From Volvariella volvacea V23 (lineage: Eukaryota; Basidiomycota; Agaricomycetes; Agaricales; Pluteaceae), in assembly GCA_000349905.1 (NCBI GenBank), contig KB722736.1, forward strand, positions 2,864,754-2,928,753: 64,000 nucleotides of DNA. Reading direction: 5' to 3'. The notes beneath the pieces were generated by a model. That model worked only from the letters and a program-made list of their open reading frames with translations. It did no database searches and had not been told where the DNA came from. Shown one piece after another: positions 35,569-46,707 of this stretch. The translations under genes were made by a program, and so were the position numbers. Position 1 is the stretch's first letter. The number at the start of each line of letters is the position of its first letter.

Positions 35569-38169
35569 ATGCCAGCCTTCCTCCCGCTCATAGACCAAGA
35601 CGACCCCGTCCTCTTTCAAGCACTGGCACGGATAGGGTCCATCATCACCCCTTCTGAGCGCCTCCCAGCGCCTCCCGTCGTTGGGCATCTTCACACCATA
35701 ATCCTCGTTAATCAGAACGCACCTTTCAATCTCAAGCAAGCTATATCCTGGTTGAACACTGGCGTTGAAAAGGTCATAGTACCACTTCCTTGGGCGAAAG
35801 AGCTGATAGGAGTCGTCTCGCCTAGCCGACTGGTTCTTTTGTTGGATGCTGGCAGCGTCAGTGCGGTGTCAGACAAGGTCCGCAACGGCGTCTCGGGCGT
35901 GCTGCTGAAAACTCCCGCTCTGGACTTGGACTTTATCACATCCATATCCCGGTTTTTTGCCAACTCCGCTATCCACGTTCTTCCCAGCGGATCACCAACC
36001 CCTTCAGTTGCCACACTCCGGGGACTTTCGTCCATCAAGGCCACTCTCGTCATACCTACCTCTCAACTTACCCTCGGCCCCTCCACAAAAACGCAACTCA
36101 ATATTGGTGATGCATTCCTGTCGCCAATCGTAACGGATCGCCATGATGGGTTGTTCCCTACTGTCGTTTCCAGCGTCACAGGCCATACCCTAGGCCTTGT
36201 CTACTCGTCGACCGAGTCTGTGAAGGAGAGCATCAGAACAGGAAAGGGTATATACCAGTCCCGAAAGCACGGCCTTTGGAGGAAGGGGGAAACGTCCGGT
36301 GCCACACAAGACATTGTTGGCATCTCGCTTGATTGCGATTCTGACGCCTTGGAGTACCGTGTAGTCCAACACGGTGTTGGATTTTGCCATTTAGACCGAT
36401 ACTCCTGTTTCCATGAAATTGGTGGTCTCTTTGCTCTTGAGAAAACACTTCAATCCCGCCTCAGCGACGCACCAGAGGGTTCCTATACCCATAGATTATT
36501 CACCGATCCTACCTTATTACGTGCTAAAATCATGGAGGAAGCCAATGAATTGTGCGATGCGGAGAAGCTGGAGGACATAGCTTTCGAAGCTGCGGACTTG
36601 TTGTATTTCGTCCTCACAAAATGCGTGGCCGCAGGTATCACCGTCGCGGATATCGAGAGGTCTCTCAATACAAAAGCCAGGCGGGTGACTAGGCGACCTG
36701 GAAATGCAAAACCCCAGTGGTCTGTGCCAGAGAGCAAACTTCAACCTCAACCCAATGGCGATCGTATTTGCATGCGTACGGCAGATCTGTCTAGCATAGC
36801 ACCCGAGCAACGCTCAGCGCTTCTTCGCCGTCCAGTGCTCCGTTCCGACGAGATGATTGCCAAGGTTAAACCCATTGTGGATGAAGTCAGGAGGCGTGGT
36901 GATGTTGCGCTGCTGGAGTTCACAGCCAAGTTTGATAATGCTAAACTGGCTTCTCCTGTGGTACTTCCTCCCTATGCACCAGAAGCCATAGAGATTGACC
37001 CCACTGTTCGCTCAGCAATAGACACAGCATATGCCAATATCCGGAAATTCCACGAAGCTCAAGCTGATAAAGATACGCTAGTTGTGGAAACTACTCCAGG
37101 AGTAGTCTGCTCCAGGTTTGCTCGCCCGATCGCACGTGTTGGTTTGTACGTACCAGGAGGAACCGCTGTCTTACCTTCAACCGCCTTAATGCTCGGAATA
37201 CCAGCGCAGGTCGCAGGCTGTAAAGAGATTGTGGTCGCTACTCCACCTCGTGTGGATGGTTCAATCTCACCGGAGGTCATGTATGTAGCGCATATCATCG
37301 GGGCTTCTGCCATCTTGAAGGCTGGCGGGGCTCAAGCCGTCGCTGCACTTGCATATGGGACAACCACCGTACCGAAAGTGGACAAAATTTTTGGTCCAGG
37401 AAATCAGTGGGTCACAGCAGCGAAGATGCTTGTGCAAAACGATACAGACGCCCTTGTCTCCATTGATATGCCTGCTGGTCCATCTGAGGTATTGGTATGT
37501 AGGAGTATCAGGCTTACGATCTGGAGTGCTCACACCTTCGCAGGTCATTGCCGACCTCACGGCCAACCCTGCCTTCGTTGCAGCAGATCTACTTTCTCAA
37601 GCAGAGCATGGTATCGACTCGCAGGTTGTCTTGATTACAGTTGACCTACCATCAGACAAGATTGCTGCCATCGAGGACGAAGTCGACCGTCAGGCTCATG
37701 CCCTTTCTCGGGTGGACATCGTTCGGCAATCAATTGGAAGGAGTATATTGGTTAAGGCTAGATCTATAGAAGAGGCAATCTCCTTCTCCAATGACTACGC
37801 TCCGGAACACCTCATCCTCCATCTTGAGAATGCCAGTGAAGTCCTTTCTCTAGTTGACAATGCCGGCAGTGTCTTTGTTGGTGCTTATACCCCTGAGAGG
37901 TTAGTCGACGATATTGTGCACCATCCGCTGCTGACTCTTGTGGTAGTTGTGGGGATTATGCATCTGGCACGAATCATACCTTACCAACGAACGGGTATGC
38001 TCGCCAGTTCAGCGGTGTAAACACCCAATCGTTCCAGAAACATATAACCGCCCAAACAATTAGCCCACAAGGGTTACAGCATCTGGGTCCGGTGGTAGCG
38101 ACTTTAGCGGATTGTGAGGGATTAGAAGCACACGCGAATGCAGTCCGTATACGCTTACGAGCACTCTGA
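35569..38169 (+). CDS. HIS4: Trifunctional histidine biosynthesis protein (PRA-CH / PRA-PH / histidinol dehydrogenase)
   Basis: Fused enzyme for steps 2, 3 and 9-10 of histidine synthesis. The start at 35569 gives MPAFLPLIDQDDPVLFQALA. Residues about 1-180 form the fungal N-terminal region. The HisI part (about 190-300) has TDRHDGLFPTVV, GIYQSRKHGLWRKGETSGAT and LDCDSDALEYRVVQ. The HisE part (about 300-370) has LRAKIMEEANELCDAEKLED and AFEAADLLYFVLTKC. HisD (about 395-830) has RFARPIARVGLYVPGGTAVL, ILKAGGAQAVAALAYGT, KIFGPGNQWVTAAK, IDMPAGPSEVL and a C-terminal SCGDYASGTNHTLPTNGYAR. Two short introns (donors GTATGT near 37496 and GTTAGT near 37901) interrupt the HisD part; stop 38167-38169. 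Length is close to 830 residues, as expected for HIS4. Confidence 0.96.
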
Positions 38170-38295
38170 AGTACGAAAGTTGAAAATATACGACGTTGGC
38201 TATGGTATAAAAGGGTTCTAGGGACTCAATCATGGAGAAATCTATCAATTATGGAGACTGGCCACTTAAGCGCAGAATGCAAAACAACACGTCGA

Positions 38296-39721
38296 TTAGT
38301 TAGTCCTGTATAGTGCCCGCTTGGCAACTTTGACTATTAGTGGCGTGTCAGGAAATGAAAGTGCCTCCAGCTTGGTGGCATACTACGAAATAAGGGTTCA
38401 AAGCCATCCTCCGAGCAGAGTTGAAAACACTTACAGGTGTTGGTACATCAGCACCAGTGATTCGTTCAACAGGGGCATCGAGGTAATCGAACGCGTCGCT
38501 CTCGACTATCTGAGCGCAAATTTCACTTCCAACACCGAATTGAGGGAAGCCGCCCTCCACAATGAGCAGTCTAGGGTAGGAACTGAGTCTCGATTTTGTC
38601 AATCTTACAGACGACACACCTATTAGTCTTCTTGACAGACTTTTTAATCGTATCAATATCCAGAGGACGAATACTACGAAGGTTGATGACCTCCGCGCTA
38701 ATACCCTCTTTTGCCAAGGTCTCAGCAGCCTCCATGCTATGTGTGACCATCTTGCTATGGGCGACGATGGTTACATCATGTCCCTCGCGTTCAACCTTGG
38801 CCTTGCCGATTGGCAGCAAGAAGTTGTCCGACATGGCCTCCGCCGACATTGGGAAGGACACACCATACATCATCTCATTCTCCAAGAAAACGACTGGATT
38901 GGGATCCCGAATAGCTGCCTACACAATTAAGCTGTAAGCGCAGAAACAAAGGTAAAATGGACCATCGAACCTTCAGTAACCCCTTACAGTCTTCTGCACT
39001 CCAGGGACTCACAACCTTAAGACCAGGAACCTGACCATACCATGCTGCGTAGTCTTGCGAGTGTTGAGCTGCGACGCCTGCAGCAGCACCGTTTGGGCCA
39101 CGGAACACAACAGGACAGGGAACATTTCCTCCCGACATGTAGTAGGTTTTTCCAGCAGAATTTACGATTTGGTCGATGGCTTGCATAGCGAAGTTGAACG
39201 TCATGAACTCACAGCTGAGAGCATGTTAGATAGCAAATTGCATGGGCAAATCAACCTACATAGGGCGCAAACCGGCCAATGCAGCACCAACAGCTATGCC
39301 AGCGAATCCCATTTCGGTGATAGGTGTGTCCACAACCCGCTTTTCGCCAAATTTGTCCATTAATCCTTTTGTCACCTAAGCCCATCGATGAGATGCTGAA
39401 AAAGCTTATAATAATGTGTGTAGAATTACCTTATAAGCGCCATTGTATCGCGCAACTTCCTCTCCCAGAATGAAAACAGTCTCATCACGAAGCATTTCCT
39501 CCTCCATGGCAGTATTGAGCGCTTCTCGCACAGTCATCTGTACAGTATTAGCGGAAAAGTATATACGACGTAGGCAAAAGATATACCGTGTGTTGCTCGC
39601 TTTCCGTTGCATAACCACGGCCTTGCAAGGAAGGGATTGGTCGACGAAACGATTGCAGGGCAGGTCTGCGCGCGTGTGCAATAGCAGGAGCAAGTCTCGA
39701 AAAAGCCTTACGAGAAGCCAT
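38296..39721 (-). CDS. PDB1: Pyruvate dehydrogenase E1 component beta subunit, mitochondrial
   Basis: Beta chain of the E1 heterotetramer of the mitochondrial pyruvate dehydrogenase complex. The start at 39721-39719 gives an Arg-rich presequence ([20 protein letters not shown]). Exons then give [76 protein letters not shown] and [20 protein letters not shown]. Then come [37 protein letters not shown] and [20 protein letters not shown]. The last exon ends [12 protein letters not shown], stop 38298-38296. About six introns; length about 365 residues. An upstream in-frame Met (39811) exists but would add a non-targeting leader, so the downstream start is preferred. Confidence 0.94.
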
Positions 39722-40219
39722 GGGGGAGGAGAAACGCTTCAGAGGGCGGAGTGGTTGTGGAGAAGTAAAAAGGATGCGTCCGCTGGCGAGTGAACAAGCG
39801 TTCGGATACACTTTTCGAAAAGTTGGGGCGTCGGAGTTGAAAATGTACTGTCGACCCTCTGCGGCAGCTTCCGGGCTGTATCGCTCTTAGTATTCACGAC
39901 ATCGCATTTACTGTGCAGTTATACCTCATCTTTGCTTCATTATCCATACATGTCTGTCCCGACTTCGAGACTTGGCCAAGGCAACCTTTCCAGTCCAGGC
40001 GAGTTAACTTGTTTCTTTCATGTCCTTCTGGCTTACAGTTTCTTCTCAGATTTATCCCAAGATCAATTGATCTCAGTGGACTCTATCAATGTACTCTTAT
40101 GTCTCCTTTCTGGCATTTTCTTTATTCTTACTCTGTTTGACATTAGCCACAGCTTAATAGCCTTCTTAATCAGATGTCCAATGAAGGTCACTTATTTTTT
40201 TTGGTTTTGACTGCTGTTT
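39722..40219. other. PDB1 upstream region and composition boundary
   Basis: About 500 bases. The left part (39722-39900) should be the PDB1 leader and promoter. From about 40010 rightwards CpG dinucleotides vanish and AT content rises sharply, marking the left edge of the decayed island. No intact gene seen; a frame starting MSVPTSRLGQGNLSSPG near 39950 might be a remnant of the first exon of the adjacent pseudogene. Confidence 0.4.
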
Positions 40220-41537
40220 TACAGTGTCAGAACTTGGGTTCAAGCACTCTCAGGCTAATTATATGCAAATAGGCCATTTCAAGAGGCCATTGGATGATAG
40301 TGACTTAGATATCAATCTGGATTCTACTATCAAATCTAAGTGAATCCGGACTAGTTTATATACTCACCAAAGAAGCTCAAGCATGTTTTTTACTGGTGAT
40401 TCTTATGTCAGCATATCTGCTAGCACCAGTACAAGTAAGCTTGATCATAATGAAAACTCAAGTTTGCAGCCAACAGAAATACCTGCTTTATGTGTAAGTC
40501 TATTGATTAAACTATTTTTATGCCTGCTGTTGAGCAATGTTTTATAGATATTCAGTCATCTTCGGTATTGTATGCAAAGCAAGAATATCCCTTGGCTGGT
40601 TCAATGGGAAGTTGCTTGTTTTTTGTCAGAAAATAGGCATAAAGAGTCAACCATTACTATGGATAATCTTGACAAATTTCAAATATATCTCAGTGAAGAC
40701 TTTAGCACATTTATATCTAAAGACCCTGAAACTTTGGGTCTCAAAGTGCTATTACAAGCTATACCAGAATATATCAAGTATTCTAACACTAAGACATTAG
40801 GTATAAACATTTATATTATCAATTCAATGATCTTGTACTTACTTTATCTTGATAGGTCCATTTCAACAAGAAATAGCTGTCAAGGTATAGTTTAGGTGCT
40901 TTATATTATTTTTAAAATGATTGATATGTTTTTCTCATTTGAAGTCTCCATGGAACGAAATGAAGACAGAAGAAGCAATTAACATCTCAAATATCACTAC
41001 ACCATCTAAGCATTACAATGAAAAGGTTGTTTTTAGGTTGAAGTTGGACTCCAACTTCAAATATCACCTTGAGACACCAGAACTTGGCTCTGCACATCCA
41101 TTCAGCTGGTATTTTGGCTCAAGTTCTATTCTTTGCACTCAAATACCAAATACTTTGCTTGAGCAAGGTCAATGGAAGAAGCTGGTTAGCTTTTTGCATA
41201 AGCCAGTTATTATATATGAATGGGTCTTTCGGGCATTTTATGCTAAAGACCAAAATGTTTATTTTATTCAAACAAATGAGATTTATAATGGTACAAGCCT
41301 ACTGCCTGGTAAAGGTGGCATGGGCTTGATTCAGTTTCTTAACTGGTATAATCCATTAGACTTAAACAACAAACAAGTAAGTTTTTACAGTTTACATAAG
41401 AATATAAACTAATACAATATAGACAATGGCTAAATGGGCCTCAAGATTTTCTTTGGGACTTTCAACTTCATGTCATGGTTTTTTACATGTGACAGTGTTC
41501 ACACTATTTCTTCCCTTCAATTACCTCATATTCTTCT

Positions 41538-42025
41538 AGTAACCCTCAAGCGCTATCACCCTTGAGTGGCTATTGTGGGCGCTTATGCCTTAGCGCTTAT
41601 TCTAGGCATCTATTTCTATTATATAATCATTGTTAGTAATATCCTCACATGCCAAGACTTCTCTAGAATCTTCCAGAAGGTTATGGAACATGCCAGAACC
41701 TCGGAGTCATATTACATCATGACTGAGTCATATGTATAGCCTTATGGAATGTCATGGAACATTGTAGAATAGAGGGACTTACGCCATTGGTCAATTAGTT
41801 AAACACATGCTTCAGATGACTAATAAATCTGTTGGCAGTCGTTTACATTATACAAATAGTTACATATAGTCTTGTAGATTATATAAGGCCTGTACTTCTG
41901 AGTATCACTCCTCAGATCAATCAATTTGTTCTTTCATCGCTCTACTGCATTACTTGTGCACAAGTAACTGCCCTATTTGACTCTACTCCTGCTAAAGATC
42001 ATCTCAGAGGTAAGTACTTGTAACA
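41538..42025. mobile_element. Solo LTR-like element inside the RdRP pseudogene (element 1)
   Basis: About 488 bp inserted between two RdRP coding blocks. It begins TAGTAACCCTCAAGCGCTAT and ends GTACTTGTAACA, i.e. it ends in CA and opens with what may be a degraded TG(TAACA). It is flanked by CTTC on both sides (41534-41537 and 42026-42029), a possible short target-site duplication. A TATATAAGG near 41880 lies about 145 bp from the right end, as in LTR promoters. It carries no coding sequence. This is CpG-poor like its surroundings. Exact ends are uncertain. Confidence 0.55.
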
Positions 42026-42676
42026 CTTCAGTTGCTGCATTAGAATTGCAGCTAAATAATATTTGTTTTATTGAAGATATAGGAAAGTATATTGTTTATT
42101 AATTTAATTTTGAAAATTACTAATTTATATTATAGTTAAAGTCAAGGATGGAAAACTAATTGATATGTCAGATGGTGCTGGCCTTATTAATCAGAAAGGT
42201 CTACACTTGTTGAGAAATAAGTGTGGTTAGGATTTAGTTCCTACTGCAGTACAAGTTTGGTTATATGGTTCAAAAATAAGTAAAACATGATCAGCATTAT
42301 AATGTATTTAATATTTTTTAGGGTCTACTGGTATTAGACCCATTTAACACACTTGACACACCTCAAGTGTATATTCGCCCATCACAAATGAAGATCAAAT
42401 ATACCAAAGATGAATCTAATATCTTCCAGCATATGATTCATGTTCTTCAGGCATTACATAGCAAAATCTCTTGTTGTCTCTCAACAGAGGTTATTATAAA
42501 TCTTGCAGAAAATGGTGTATCTCCTGGTGTTTTTATCAATTTACTAAAAAATGGCTTACAAAAAGAGGTTTTTTGCTTTTTGAAGTGGGATGAACTAGGT
42601 GCTATGATAAACTTGGCTTATGCAGTGGCTGAATTTAGAAATATTATAAATACAAGAAGAATTTGAGCAAAACCTG

Positions 42677-43278
42677 TGTCAGGAATCATATCCTTATTCC
42701 CTATTTATTCACCGATTATTTAATATTTAATTACATTTTCTTTTCTTTCTTTCCTTAAGTGCCAGAGACCATGTGACTTGCTTATCTAATCCAGATTAGA
42801 TTAGATTACATCTTGACCATGTGATACATTATCTTTTGAGCCACCTTCAGAGGTCTCAGGCATCGAGGTATTCTCAGCAGTATCACTAGTCTTGGAGCCA
42901 TCATCCCAGCTCATGGCTTATCTCTACCCAATGGGATTTTAGCGATACCGGACACTGGTGATGTCATCATGAGGTCATAGATAGATACCTGTAGAATAGT
43001 CTGAAATAGTGTAAATATGTACATATAGCCCTTAGTGAATATATAAGTGGGCTTGGTTGGCTCTGGGGGTTTTCCTCAGTTTTGACCTTGTTTACTCTGC
43101 CAAGCTAGCTTTGTTCCAGAGACTCTGGCACAACCTGAACATACAGGCTATTAAGAGGTGAGTACACGTCGTTAGGATTCTTGTATCCATCTCGTCTCCC
43201 CCACCAGCTGGTAGTGAGAGTTTTCGCAACCATGCCACTGGTGATACCTGGGCACCACCGTGTGGGTGATTCCTTGTA
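42677..43278. mobile_element. Second LTR-like element replacing the RdRP catalytic region (element 2)
   Basis: A non-coding block beginning TGTCAGGAATC and ending GATTCCTTGTA, which form imperfect inverted ends (AGGAATC/GATTCCT). TATATAAG at 43040-43047 would be its promoter. A shorter version ending near 43182 (GGATTCTTGTA) is also possible. No target-site duplication was recognised. It separates RdRP block ...NIINTRRI (ending 42665) from the C-terminal RdRP exons. I see no integrase or reverse transcriptase, so it would be a solo LTR. Confidence 0.45.
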
Positions 43279-44253
43279 GTAGGCCCATCTGATAATACAT
43301 ATAGATGTGTGCCAAGTAGTTGGTGCTTTTTCTTGTTGTTTCCTATTTATTGTCTCCTGTATATTGTCTTTGGGGCCAAGTGCTCTCGTTGCTGACACAG
43401 TCCATATTGATGGTCCATCCAACAGTCTTCAAGATAGGCATATTATTGGACAATATTCTTCTTTTCATGACTATGCCATATATTGCTTGGGCTATTCTCA
43501 TCCAGAAACAATTAGGCTTGCTCACATGTAAGTTTGTCTACTCAAAGTGTATATTGTCATAATGAGTTTTAGGTTTTGCCATGTTCTTGATGGCTTCAAA
43601 ACTGGGTTAACTGTTTTGCCCAATGTTTTTCAAAGTGACAAGGCTAAATATGGACAATCTCAGCTATGGTGGAAGGTAGTCAACATAAGGGCAATGAGGT
43701 CTGTTTAGTGAACAGAAAGTTCATAATGGACCTATTGCAGGAGGAATGTGAGGTGCAATATGACTTATTCAACAGAATGGTGGAAGAAAAGTTTTTAAAG
43801 CAAACATACAAAAGGGATAAAGAGTTGGAAAAACCCTGGAAGGATGCATTGGAGTGGGCTCAGGCACGGAAAAAGGATAGTGGAAAGAATGAAGAAAAAG
43901 CATTGCTGGCCATCAAAAAGCATGTTGAAGAGGTGCTAAAAGAGCACCAAAATGCCATAGGGAGTCACTTTACAGAAAAAGATATCACACAAAGGCAGGA
44001 TATCCTTCGAAGGCTTTCAAAAAAATTTGCAAGTGGTCCTCCTCCAGAGCAAACAGCCTGTCTTTTGGGGTTCTGCATACCTACTCTTCGGGCAAGTTGT
44101 GCTTACACACTTACTTTTGACAAAAGATTCAGATTTCCTTGGGATGTTGCATTCCGGGAACTTATGAAAATTAAATCTGGTGATAAATCACCTAAATCAG
44201 TTACTGGAGAATTTTACCAGCATTTGTCTCTTAAGCCATATATGCTTTCTTGA

Positions 44254-45608
44254 TTCTGTATATTAATTTTTGCTATTCTCCTACCTAGTCAATGGATGAA
44301 TAAACAAGCATGGAGCCTTACATGACAATCATAAACAGCACCTGAACCCATTATTTGGCCATTTCGAAGAGAAAGAGCTCCTTGGTGCACACACGAGATA
44401 TCAGCACAAGAAGGCATACACTCTTATCTGTATATCAGGGGGTATAGGCCACAAACCTTCAGGTGCAGTGCTAACTGTCAGTGTTTCTACCTTGATGATT
44501 GGCTAGAAGAGTAACAGTGAACTCAATACGACACAAACTTCCTGAGATCCCTTGAACAAACCCCACTAGCAGCGTCTAGGCCCGCAATTGACAGTGTACT
44601 ACAAGGCATGGACAAACAGTCTTATGAGCGGATCTCAAAATGCAGCAGTTAGTCCCGCTGTTCTACGAGATTGAGAAGCGGTTCGTACCTTTCTGACATC
44701 CTCGTGCAAGTGCATCGCTGATTCCGGTCCAGAACCATGGGGCTCCGCGAAGTGCCCACCCGCCTATTGGCAGTAGTCGTTGTGGGAGCCCTATGCCCGA
44801 GGATGCCACACCGACCTTAATGAAATGGATGCCGAGAAAGAAACCAGGACTACGAGATACACCACAGTCCCCTTTGGCTTCTATTCCTGGTGTCGCAAGC
44901 GGTGGAGTGGATATTCTACCCAAAACGGCCATCAATGTGCATTGAGAAAGGATAAGCACCTGACGACATGAAGGTTATCACAAGGTGTGGGATTGCGTAA
45001 AGATCGCTCACCACTTGGTTGATTGTTGTGGTCAATCATCCGTCCACAAAAAGGAGAGACGCGACCGAACCCCAGTTGAAAAGGAACCATCACCCACGCC
45101 CGGTGGCCACCATACTGATAGGAACAGGAACTTGAACTTGTCAGGCATGACAGATTCTGTGCCACAGAGATAAGGCTACCCTTGTAAGGCTACCCTTGAA
45201 AGTCTAGGACGATGGCCATGAACATCGAGACCGACTTATTGGTGATAGTAGCATGATGATTGGACCTGGATCGTTAAAATGACGCATGAGGAACCTTGAC
45301 AAGAACATTCGACTTACGGTACCTCCTTAAGAGCAAATGCCCGCATATGGAGGCCTCGGCCGACGAACAAGAAGTTGTGGCGTGGCAATGGACAATTCTG
45401 TGGCTAGGTGCACATGGTCTGGGCAATGACAACATGCGACATGGTGCCAACTGGGGGCGTTGTGTGCGGGGAATCACGCCAGTTGATACGGAGGATGGTA
45501 CAGTTTCTTGTGGAGTTTCTTGGGCGCAGACACAAGACGCGGTGGTGGAATCGATTAGAAGTGTGACGTCGTGACAGTTCGATTCCCAGCACACGACGAC
45601 CAGTAAGG
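44254..45608. other. Gene-poor region between the RdRP remnant and APS1
   Basis: 1.36 kb. Base composition returns towards normal from about 44660. Open frames exist on both strands, for example a hydrophobic minus-strand frame at 44959-44663 with VGVASSGIGLPQRLLPIGGW and a plus-strand frame at 45296-45574, but neither has recognisable motifs or a convincing start. A 14-bp tandem duplication lies at 45171-45198. It may hold the APS1 promoter and one small unrecognised gene. Confidence 0.4.
45171..45198. repeat. Tandem duplication of a 14-bp unit
   Basis: TAAGGCTACCCTTG occurs twice, head to tail with no spacer. It lies in non-coding sequence upstream of APS1. It is too short to say more. Confidence 0.8.
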
Positions 45609-46405
45609 ATGATCAACTACATACTCTTGGTCTCTCGTCAAGGTCAGCATGCCGCCTTGGATCTGCAAACAAGGCTAACTGTGATCTAACAGGAAAGGTC
45701 CGATTGGCAAAATGGTTTGCAACCATGCCGCTGAAGGCAAAGGCCAAGATCGTCAAAGATGTGACGCAGCTGGTCCTCGCTCGTAGGACGCGGATGTGCA
45801 ACTTTCTCGAATACAAAGGTCCGACGATGGGGCGAAGCGTCGACTCGATGGCTAACGCTGGCATTCCCTGATTGGTACAACAGATACGAAGGTCGTATAT
45901 CGCCGCTACGCCTCGCTCTTCTTTGTGTGTGGGATTGGGTCCGGAGACAACGAACTCGTGACGCTGGAGATCATCCACCGATACGTGGAGGTCCTGGACA
46001 GGTACTTTGGGAATGTGAGTTTGATGTGCATTTGGATGAACTGGGACTAAGTGCGTTGGCAGGTTTGCGAACTAGACTTGTGGGCAGCTCCCATCTCCCG
46101 CTCCTGCTCGGTGCTGAATGATTTGTTCTGCGGCAGAATCTTCAACTTCCAAAAGGCATATGCGGTGGGCCCAGCCTGGATTCGTGCAGGGACAGAGCAG
46201 CTGACAGGGGACAGATCCTGGACGAATTGATCATCGCGGGTGAGCTGCAGGAATCGTCCAAGAAATCGGTTCTGCGTGTGGTGAGTGTGGCGTGTGCGAT
46301 GATCCGGGTTGCTGAAACACGGTGCAGGTCACTCAGGCGGACTCGGTCGAGGAGCAGGAGAACTCGGAAGACACGATGGCTCGGTTGGGGTCACGAAGCG
46401 GTTAG
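45609..46405 (+). CDS. APS1: AP-1 clathrin adaptor complex small subunit sigma-1
   Basis: Small subunit of the trans-Golgi/endosomal AP-1 adaptor. The start at 45609 gives MINYILLVSRQ, spliced to GKVRLAKWFATMPLKAKAKI, then [20 protein letters not shown] + YK. After an intron at about 45827-45886 it continues [40 protein letters not shown] and LDLIFNFQKAYAILDELIIA, and ends with GELQESSKKSVLRVV plus an acidic tail (QADSVEEQENSEDTMARLGS), stop 46403-46405. The [21 protein letters not shown]-type stretch separates sigma-1 from AP-2 sigma. Six introns join in phase; about 160 residues, normal. Confidence 0.95.
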
Positions 46406-46707
46406 AGTCTCTACGCAGACGGGTTTCCCTGTTTCACTCATGCGCAACCAAGGTCCGATGATGTAACAGACGAGTAGCGTAGCTGGACGGCGATGCGGCG
46501 CTGGACTAGAAAGTGCCGCATCGGCCGAGGCCGGGAAATTGATTAGACTGAGCTTGATTTTGAATTGCAGCACAGCTTATCGTCCAATGAGAACCGAGGC
46601 ATGTCAACAGGGCCAAACACAGAGCTGCAGTCCCCTTTAACGCAGCCTCTCGTCTTCTCCGCCACTTTTCTTCCCATCTTATCGTCTGTGCTGTCTGCTC
46701 CATTCAA
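46406..46707. other. APS1-GLN1 intergenic region
   Basis: 302 bases that should contain the APS1 3' end and the GLN1 promoter. The last 100 bases are rich in C and T (TCTTCTCCGCC, CTTTTCTTCCC), a common feature of strongly expressed fungal promoters. No gene seen. Confidence 0.45.

Larger units (their letters stand above)
40220..44253 (+). pseudogene. Degenerate QDE-1/RDR-type RNA-dependent RNA polymerase gene
   Basis: Remnant of a cellular RNAi-pathway RdRP. Recognisable blocks in order: IPWLVQWEVACFLSENRHKE (about 40586); ELGSAHPFSWYFGSSSILCT and YFIQTNEIYNGTSLLPGKGG (40921-41412); QFLNWYNPLDLNNKQ joined over an intact intron to TMAKWASRFSLGLST (41424-41468). Next come KLIDMSDGAGLINQKGLHLL (about 42150), YIRPSQMKIKY and STEVIINLAENGVSPGVFIN (42370-42540). 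The C-terminal part has YAIYCLGYSHPETIRLAHM (about 43470), VLDGFKTGLTVLPNVFQSD and CAYTLTFDKRFRFPWDVAFR. The catalytic DxDGD block expected between about 42666 and 43430 is absent and an LTR-like element sits there. An in-frame TAG (42228-42230), a TGA (40341-40343), a lost splice donor (42276) and a frameshift near 43665-43690 confirm decay. Family assignment is from recalled motif order. Confidence 0.75.

Noticed and set aside
34940..35593. 217-codon plus-strand frame antisense to the mitochondrial carrier
   Set aside because: Mirrors the carrier's first exon and the HIS4 promoter; no recognisable protein sequence.
39719..39811. Upstream start for PDB1 (MYPNACSLASG...)
   Set aside because: The downstream Met begins a typical Arg-rich presequence; the upstream extension looks like translated leader.
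41832..42023. Short open frame inside LTR-like element 1
   Set aside because: Lies in the presumed LTR promoter region and has no homologous motif.
45570..45600. B-box-like AGTTCGATTCCC upstream of APS1, possible tRNA
   Set aside because: No A-box or cloverleaf found on either side.
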